A DNA stretch of 11,273 nucleotides. Origin: Lachnospiraceae bacterium. Its GTDB lineage: Bacteria; Bacillota; Clostridia; Lachnospirales; Lachnospiraceae. Numbering within the stretch: position 1 is the first letter of the stretch; each line of letters opens with the position of its first letter. Positions 5,967-11,273 of this stretch are shown here, piece after piece. A program made the translations under genes and the position numbers. Location: contig DOVL01000211.1 of the NCBI GenBank assembly GCA_003520105.1, forward strand, positions 1-11,273. Direction: 5' to 3'. The notes beneath the pieces are model-generated. The model was not told where the DNA came from and did not search any database. It was given only the letters and a program-made list of their open reading frames with translations.

Positions 5967-8900
5967 TCTCTTCTCCCCTTTTTCATCCGCCTCAGGACTA
6001 TCATCCCGGAGGCAGAAGCAATAAGTATAATGATCAGAAGTAATACCGGCATATTATCCCCTGTTTTCGGATTTATGTCGGTTTTTATTTGTTTACCTTC
6101 CTTTTCAATAGTTGTCTCTTCCTTTTTTTCATTTGTTTCCGCAAGCATAGGCAGTTTTTCAACCGCCTGATCTCCATCGGTTAGTATTTCCAGATTAAGC
6201 TTACCCATAATCTCCAGATAACACAGATACTTACAATAACAGTCCGGCTTTTCGATCTGCTTTTCGATCAGTCGCTCAGTGATCTTCTCTTTTTCCTTCT
6301 CCGTCAATCGTTCTGTTATTTTTTCAATTTCCTTTGTTCTCGGATAGAAAACAGTCTGCCCCTCATCATCAATATCCTCATGTTTCGCAATGACTCCTTC
6401 CTCCGAACCGTTTACAACCAGCAGTTCCTCAAATACAACCAGTGCAACGCCCTTTATATCACTGTCCTTAAGTACCCTTTCAACAGTTCCTTCCACGCTT
6501 TCTGTTGTCTCATCATCTTCCGTTTTCTCATACAGATCAGTCTTAAACAAAAAATGAACTTCTATATTTCCTGCCGGTTCATCAGGGCTGAAAATCTCCG
6601 AATATGCGATAACCTCTTCTCCGTTAATGTCCCTGTAAGGCTCGCCTGTCTGCCTGTCCATGAGTCGTCCTTTTATCCTGTATTCAAAGTCCGTGACAAG
6701 ATTCTCATAAGAAACCAGATCTGTCAGCGTTACAGTCTCTCTCCATTCACCGGTCTTGATACCGCTGTAATCATCTCTTGCATGTGTTCGAATTGACGGA
6801 AAATGAATTATCTGTTCCGTATCTTCTCTGTCGTCATGTATTCCCGTCAAAAAGTCACCGTTATACAATTCTTCCGAAATATAAACCGTCTCTCCCGCAA
6901 GGAAACTGCTGTCAAATTCAAATATAACTTCTGCCTCTCCATCCTTATCCTCAGGAATAAACTCCCTCTCCGCTATTATTTCATTTCCTTCCAGATCAAG
7001 CACGGGCATTCCGTTTCCATATTTGAGTTTTCCCTCAATCCTGTAGTTGTTTCCCGGAATCAGATTTGAATATTCAACAAAATCCGTTATCACACAGTCT
7101 TCTCCCGATGCCGCAGCATTTATGCGTTCATCACTCGTTTCACCATAGCCTGCCATATTTCCGGACGCATGAGTCCTAAGCTTCGGGAAGCTGATCATCT
7201 GGTCGGTATCCTCGATATCCTCATGAATTATCAGAAGATGGCCATTCATATCATAAAGTCTTTCGAAAACAACAACCGTTCTTCCTTCAAGAGATTCTGC
7301 CGGAAAACTGAAGCTGAGTTCCTCACTCCCGTTCATCTCTGTTGTCGTAAATACTTTTTCGCAAACGATCTCATTACCATCGTCATCGCACACGGGTACA
7401 ACAGATGCATCTTCGCTCACTCCGATTTCACTTCCGCCTGTCTCATCCGCCTGATTGGAAGGCGTATCGGCATACACAAGCCTTCCGACAACCTTGTACT
7501 GCCCGACAGGAAGATTTCTGTATTTAAAATCATCTATTATCACCGCATTCTTACCTGCGAGTTCCTCCTTAAGTCCGTTCCCTGATCTTGCTGTAGTTGC
7601 TGCATCGGGTATATGTATCGTCTGCCCTTCATCATTTATATCTTCATGGCTTCCGATCACTTTACCGTTCATATCATCTACTACACCTTTAAATATGTAT
7701 TCATAAAATACAACATCCTTGCCGCCCAGAAGTGACAGATCACAATTAACACTGATCTCAAGACTTCCGCTGCTTCCGGTGGCAACGAAGCTTCTTGACG
7801 CCGATGCAAGCTCTTCTCCGGAGTTCTTCTCAATCAGCTTTGTAAATACAGTGTACTGCTGTCCATTTACAGTGCCCTCATAATCAACCTTATCAACCAG
7901 AACACTTCCACCCGCTGCCAGAGCCGCTCCGCTCAGAGTAACCGAATCGGAAGCATGAGTAGAAATACTGAGCAGGCGGTCATTTGCACAGGCAATCTCC
8001 GTTATCCTGCCATCGTCCGACCCCTTGATCTCAACTCTTACAGGCGTAACATCACCATCGTAATAACCTTCCGGAACTATCTCTCTGATCTCATATGTAC
8101 CTAACGGAAAAGCCCCCAGATCATTATCTATCTCTTCCGCTTTCTTAGAGCTTGTACCAAATATCCATGTTCCGCATTGAGCCTTCTTACTGTTTGTCTC
8201 CTTTGTATGAAGAGCGTATGAAGAAGCGCTGCTCCAGCATCCATTTTCGTCCGTAACAACTTCAATCTGTTCACCGCTCAGCACATTCTTTATCGTGAAA
8301 TGAACTCCCCGCATTCCTCTTCCGTCCGTGCGGTCAGTCTTTCTGATAGACATGTCGCCTCTCTTTACCTGATTCAGAACAGTCAGACTGCTGTCAGTCG
8401 AAATATTATATCCGGCAGCCGATATTCCATCAGGCGTATATCTGATCAGAAGCTTTCGTCCGCTGAGTACTCTCTTCTCTCCGCCATTATCCGTGAAAAT
8501 ATATTCTGCATTATTTACCGAATAATCATCCGGCGTTTTAGTCTCCTCTATAAGTATCGTTCCAAAAGGAATGATCCTCTTTCCGTTTTCAAGGAAAAAG
8601 CTGTCGCCCGTAGCGGACCCTGCCGCAAGATCAATCCTACCCTGTGAGTCGGTCTTGTATTTCCAGACCTTATCAGGACTCACTCCACTCAGTTGATCGA
8701 TACTGTTATAATACGGCTTTCCGTTCTCTCCTTTGTAATAGCTGACAGTAAATTCCGCTCCGGAGATGTCCGCACCGTCAACACGCACACCCTCGCTGTC
8801 CTTCTTCAATATGTTGAGCTTCAGCATTATACTGTCAGGCTCTTCCACAGAATTTATGACAGTCAAATCATCCGAATCCTTTGTTATCTCAACCCTGTAG

Positions 8901-10885
8901 ACCGTACTGTCAAGCCTGTAGCCCTTAGACGCAGTCGTTTCCTTCACATAGTAAATACCCCTGCTTACAGAAAGCTCGGAAGTATTTCCGTCGGCATCCG
9001 TGATCAGTCTGCCGACAACCTCTCCCTGTTCGGAGCCCTTTCTCACTTCGTAAACCGCTCCCGCAAGACTATAGTTCGGAGAACTGTCAGCTACCGCCTT
9101 AAAGGAACCGGCTTTAGCAGTTTTCTTAAGTTTCACTTTCTTTAATTCAGACAGTTCATAAGTTAAAAAACTCTGAACATCCGGAGTAGTACCATTATAT
9201 GTAAGCTTATAAACATGAAATTCCTTCTGATCGCAGGCGTTTATATTTTCTTCGGAAAGTGCCTCCTCGATCCAGCCGCTTATAAGCTCTTCGTCAAACT
9301 TCGGATTTTCCTCCAGCCTGGTATTTGATCCCGCACCGCCGCCATACATCCTGTTCCAGTAGCTGAGCGTCAGATGACCATAATGCGAATCAAAAAGCTG
9401 ATACGTTACACCATCCTCTGTTATCGTATGTGTAAGAAGATAATAGGTCAGATAATAAACCATTTTCTCTGCGTTGCTGCCAGTTTTTTCTGCATAAACC
9501 TCCGTCCTGTTTACAGGAATATAACAATATAGCAATTCTTCGTCACCGAGCGTGTCATCGTCAGTTCCGTTGTAATCATTATCTATACAAACCGCCGGAA
9601 TACCTTCTTCGGTTTCAAAGCTGTAGTGATGATAAAAAGGCGGAACGGCCTCAGTTCCGGTTCCTTCATTGACTACGTAATGCCCCTCAGTCGGCCTGTC
9701 TTTCAATGCAACACTAAACCATTGTGGTTCATCCACTTCATTGCTATCATTTCCTTCATTCGCGTCACCAGCACCGTTCGAATCATTATCGCCGTCAACA
9801 TCATGATTTTCATGATCACTATCAACAATTGTTTCCTCTGTACCATTCGGAACATAATCAGCCGGAAAGAGCTTTCCGCTGCCCAGCTCGATCCCTCTTC
9901 CGCTCATAAAAGCACCGGCAAATATACCCGAAAGTCTTGCCGCTGCTTCAGAAGTTGACTGTGATACAACATTTATATCAACCGTCGATCCATAATTGGA
10001 TAACGTCCTTCTCTTTCCTTTTTCATCGCATGATCCGGCAATAACAGCACTCTCTATATTTCCGGGGATATAATACCTCGCATCTCTTCCGTTATTTCCT
10101 GCAGCACCGACAACGATGATTCCTCTGTCAGCAGCCTCATCAACCGCTTCACGTATCAGCCGGCTTTCCTCTCCGCCGTAAGCGGATACAGAGAGATTGA
10201 TGATACCGGCACCGCACTCCATGGCATACCTTATGGCCGCGTAAATATCAGCAGTGCTTCCCTTGCCATTCTCATCAAGAGCTTTGATCGATAAAATCTC
10301 TGCCTCCGGATATTCCTCCTTGATATATTCATACATCTTCGTGCCATGACCATGATCATCCGAACCGTCTCCGTCATCAATCAGACTTACTCTTCCGACA
10401 AGATCATCCGCATTGATACCTGTATCGATCACCGCTATCGTACCGCCCGGAACATCGAAGAACTCTCCCTCCTCGGTCAGATTTTCCAACTTCGCCAGTC
10501 CATCATCACAGTCATCATTATCATCTTCTTCATTACCGGCAGTCTCTCGCATCATTTCACCGGATACACCGAATTCTATATTTACATCCACAAAATCCGC
10601 TTTACCGGAATAATACTTATATCCCTCAAGCGTGGCTTCCTCAGTTTCAAACCTCACAAGATACACGCCGTCATATCCGGACACAACCTCCCCATGCACG
10701 CCAAAAACAGCCGGATCATTTGTCCCGACAAGGAGTTCTCTCCCCGACAGATCAATATTCAAATCCAACGGGGCACTATCATTTTCACTTTTCATATCTG
10801 CATAAACGCACGGGGATATAGAAATACATGAACCGAGCATAGCCACTGCCATCAGCAGAGCCACGATCCTCTTTATTTTAAACAT
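5963..10885 (-). CDS. Sortase-anchored subtilisin-like protease/VaFE-repeat adhesin fusion
   Basis: A 1640-residue secreted surface protein. Residues 1-29 are a signal peptide (likely cut after VYA). Residues about 147-330 are an S8 subtilisin-like domain: Asp154 in AVIDTG, His180 in HGHGT, oxyanion Asn264 in AAGNNG, and Ser312 in STSEAAA (usually GTSMAAP). Residues 353-385 are an Asp/Asn-rich linker. Residues about 388-580 resemble the thioester-type head of Lachnospiraceae VaFE proteins (AVCID with Cys433; HLTLSY at 504-509), but no TQxA motif is visible. Three SpaA/CnaB-like domains follow (about 583-680, 686-840, 843-969), each keeping a Lys, Glu, Asn set for an isopeptide bond: K588/E649/N678, K694 or K695/E781/N838, K849/E935/N968. 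Four VaFE-type repeats (about 973-1095, 1098-1236, 1237-1366, 1367-1516) end in HEDI-DEGQ-type motifs. A charged stalk with C1549/C1551/C1555 leads to NPKTGD (1605-1610), a helix and a basic tail. The start follows AAGGAG with 8-base spacing. Substrate and partner are unknown; no sortase gene is in the window. Confidence 0.87.
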   Translation of the reverse strand: MFKIKRIVALLMAVAMLGSCISISPCVYADMKSENDSAPLDLNIDLSGRELLVGTNDPAVFGVHGEVVSGYDGVYLVRFETEEATLEGYKYYSGKADFVDVNIEFGVSGEMMRETAGNEEDDNDDCDDGLAKLENLTEEGEFFDVPGGTIAVIDTGINADDLVGRVSLIDDGDGSDDHGHGTKMYEYIKEEYPEAEILSIKALDENGKGSTADIYAAIRYAMECGAGIINLSVSAYGGEESRLIREAVDEAADRGIIVVGAAGNNGRDARYYIPGNIESAVIAGSCDEKGKRRTLSNYGSTVDINVVSQSTSEAAARLSGIFAGAFMSGRGIELGSGKLFPADYVPNGTEETIVDSDHENHDVDGDNDSNGAGDANEGNDSNEVDEPQWFSVALKDRPTEGHYVVNEGTGTEAVPPFYHHYSFETEEGIPAVCIDNDYNGTDDDTLGDEELLYCYIPVNRTEVYAEKTGSNAEKMVYYLTYYLLTHTITEDGVTYQLFDSHYGHLTLSYWNRMYGGGAGSNTRLEENPKFDEELISGWIEEALSEENINACDQKEFHVYKLTYNGTTPDVQSFLTYELSELKKVKLKKTAKAGSFKAVADSSPNYSLAGAVYEVRKGSEQGEVVGRLITDADGNTSELSVSRGIYYVKETTASKGYRLDSTVYRVEITKDSDDLTVINSVEEPDSIMLKLNILKKDSEGVRVDGADISGAEFTVSYYKGENGKPYYNSIDQLSGVSPDKVWKYKTDSQGRIDLAAGSATGDSFFLENGKRIIPFGTILIEETKTPDDYSVNNAEYIFTDNGGEKRVLSGRKLLIRYTPDGISAAGYNISTDSSLTVLNQVKRGDMSIRKTDRTDGRGMRGVHFTIKNVLSGEQIEVVTDENGCWSSASSYALHTKETNSKKAQCGTWIFGTSSKKAEEIDNDLGAFPLGTYEIREIVPEGYYDGDVTPVRVEIKGSDDGRITEIACANDRLLSISTHASDSVTLSGAALAAGGSVLVDKVDYEGTVNGQQYTVFTKLIEKNSGEELASASRSFVATGSSGSLEISVNCDLSLLGGKDVVFYEYIFKGVVDDMNGKVIGSHEDINDEGQTIHIPDAATTARSGNGLKEELAGKNAVIIDDFKYRNLPVGQYKVVGRLVYADTPSNQADETGGSEIGVSEDASVVPVCDDDGNEIVCEKVFTTTEMNGSEELSFSFPAESLEGRTVVVFERLYDMNGHLLIIHEDIEDTDQMISFPKLRTHASGNMAGYGETSDERINAAASGEDCVITDFVEYSNLIPGNNYRIEGKLKYGNGMPVLDLEGNEIIAEREFIPEDKDGEAEVIFEFDSSFLAGETVYISEELYNGDFLTGIHDDREDTEQIIHFPSIRTHARDDYSGIKTGEWRETVTLTDLVSYENLVTDFEYRIKGRLMDRQTGEPYRDINGEEVIAYSEIFSPDEPAGNIEVHFLFKTDLYEKTEDDETTESVEGTVERVLKDSDIKGVALVVFEELLVVNGSEEGVIAKHEDIDDEGQTVFYPRTKEIEKITERLTEKEKEKITERLIEKQIEKPDCYCKYLCYLEIMGKLNLEILTDGDQAVEKLPMLAETNEKKEETTIEKEGKQIKTDINPKTGDNMPVLLLIIILIASASGMIVLRRMKKGRRD

Positions 10886-10905
10886 ACTAATTCTCCTTCC
10901 ATCTC

Positions 10906-10953
10906 GAACGAGCAGGAAAGAAAATATCAGAATTTCGGAAGTGGAACGAGCAG
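10906..10953 (-). repeat. Pair of 10-bp direct repeats in the 5' leader
   Basis: The 10-mer CTGCTCGTTC (minus strand) occurs exactly twice, at 10944-10953 and 10906-10915. The copies are 38 bases apart, between the predicted start site and the ribosome binding site of the protease-adhesin gene. The proximal copy also lies in a small inverted repeat CTCGTTCGAG. A regulator site is possible but unproven. Confidence 0.5.
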
Positions 10954-10974
10954 CCATCTTCCTGTGTAAAAATC

Positions 10975-11003
10975 AGTATAAATACATCCGAAAGATATTT
11001 CAA
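10975..11003 (-). promoter_or_regulatory. Promoter of the protease-adhesin gene
   Basis: Minus strand: -35 TTGAAA (10998-11003), 17-base spacer, -10 TATACT (10975-10980). Both boxes are close to consensus. Transcription would start near 10968, giving a leader of about 83 bases before the ATG at 10885. It lies just past the uvrB terminator, so this gene is its own transcription unit. Confidence 0.72.
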
Positions 11004-11012
11004 GCAAAAATT

Positions 11013-11058
11013 GAAAAAGCAACAAAACGGCGCAAACGCGTCATTTTGTTGCTTTTTT
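11013..11058. terminator. Strong bidirectional terminator after uvrB
   Basis: A 15-base arm (11019-11033) and its partner (11038-11052) flank a 4-base loop. The stem has one A-C mismatch and one G-U pair on the minus strand. Outer GCAACAAAA/TTTTGTTGC is perfect. There is a T run on each side: five T on the minus strand past 11019 and six T on the plus strand at 11053-11058. It lies 75 bases past the uvrB stop and separates uvrB from the promoter of the next gene. Confidence 0.88.
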
Positions 11059-11126
11059 CAGAATATTTTTTTACAAGCATTATTATTCAAACTGCCGCCG
11101 GAAAATATGCATCCCGGATCAAATAA

Positions 11127-11273
11127 TCACTCCAGTTCTTGAAGAATAAGCTTCAGTTCCTTGATCTGATCTCTGTAATCCGCAGCCCTCTCAAACTCAA
11201 GCTCGACCGCAGCCTTGTTCATCTTCTTGGTGAGCTTCTCTATCTCTTTACGAAGATCCTTCTTACTCATCTT
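11127..11273 (-). CDS. uvrB: UvrABC excinuclease subunit B, C-terminal end (partial)
   Basis: Only the last 48 codons are in the window; the 5' part continues past the right edge. The fragment reads KMSKKDLRKEI and then the UVR motif KAAVELEFERAADYRDQIKELK, ending a few residues later. A UVR motif at the extreme C-terminus preceded by a KMSKK stretch is the pattern of UvrB, where this domain contacts UvrC during nucleotide excision repair. McsA-type proteins also end in a UVR motif, but the KMSKK lead-in fits UvrB better. A strong terminator follows the stop codon. Confidence 0.87.
   Translation of the reverse strand, partial: KMSKKDLRKEIEKLTKKMNKAAVELEFERAADYRDQIKELKLILQELE

Noticed and set aside
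6380..9145. Several plus-strand frames of 80-150 codons opposite the surface-protein gene
   Set aside because: All fall inside one continuous 1640-codon gene with clear domains, and none has a start signal or recognisable product.
10814..10837. Lipobox (LGSC, residues 17-20) in the large surface protein
   Set aside because: The hydrophobic stretch continues to a good type I site (VYA, residues 27-29), and the protein has a C-terminal sorting signal, so lipoprotein anchoring is unlikely though not excluded.
10886..10957. Upstream ATG at 10957 for the large surface protein
   Set aside because: It would put 24 extra residues before a normal signal peptide, and its AGGA is only 2 bases from the ATG; the ATG at 10885 has AAGGAG with good spacing.

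Overview
The window looks like chromosomal DNA from an anaerobic Gram-positive Clostridia member, most likely Lachnospiraceae (Butyrivibrio, Roseburia or a relative). The reasons are moderate AT content, strong AGGAGG-type ribosome binding sites, a tRNA-sensing T-box leader, a DUF5711-type envelope protein beside a CvpA protein, and a giant sortase-anchored protein with VaFE repeats. The genus is an inference; no rRNA is present.

Layout, left to right. Positions 1-191 hold a probable minus-strand promoter for a gene beyond the left edge and a hairpin terminator. Positions 192-4702 hold four tightly packed minus-strand genes. In transcription order they are leuA (2-isopropylmalate synthase), a small two-helix membrane protein of unknown function, a DUF5711-like bitopic protein with an 11-residue tandem repeat in its cytoplasmic tail, and a CvpA-family membrane protein. 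The gaps are only 8, 12 and 15 bases. Upstream of leuA (about 4766-5113) lie a promoter and a complete T-box riboswitch with a CUC (leucine) specifier. The whole cluster should therefore respond to uncharged tRNA-Leu unless internal promoters exist. Divergent from it, 5292-5966 encodes a complete family 1 uracil-DNA glycosylase (ung).

Convergent with ung, and overlapping it by 4 bases at the stop codons, is a 1640-residue minus-strand surface protein (5963-10885). Its order is signal peptide, subtilisin-like (S8) protease domain, acidic Asp/Asn linker, Cys-containing thioester-like adhesin head, three SpaA/CnaB-type domains, four VaFE-type repeats, charged stalk with a Cys cluster, NPKTG sorting signal, membrane helix and basic tail. 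It has its own promoter and is insulated by a strong bidirectional terminator from the last gene, the 3' end of uvrB (11127-11273, cut by the window edge).

The most noteworthy object is the protease-adhesin fusion: a secreted peptidase covalently built onto a wall-anchored, isopeptide-stabilised stalk. The second is the placement of three envelope genes of poorly known function behind a leucine T-box. No mobile element, CRISPR array, tRNA or rRNA was seen.
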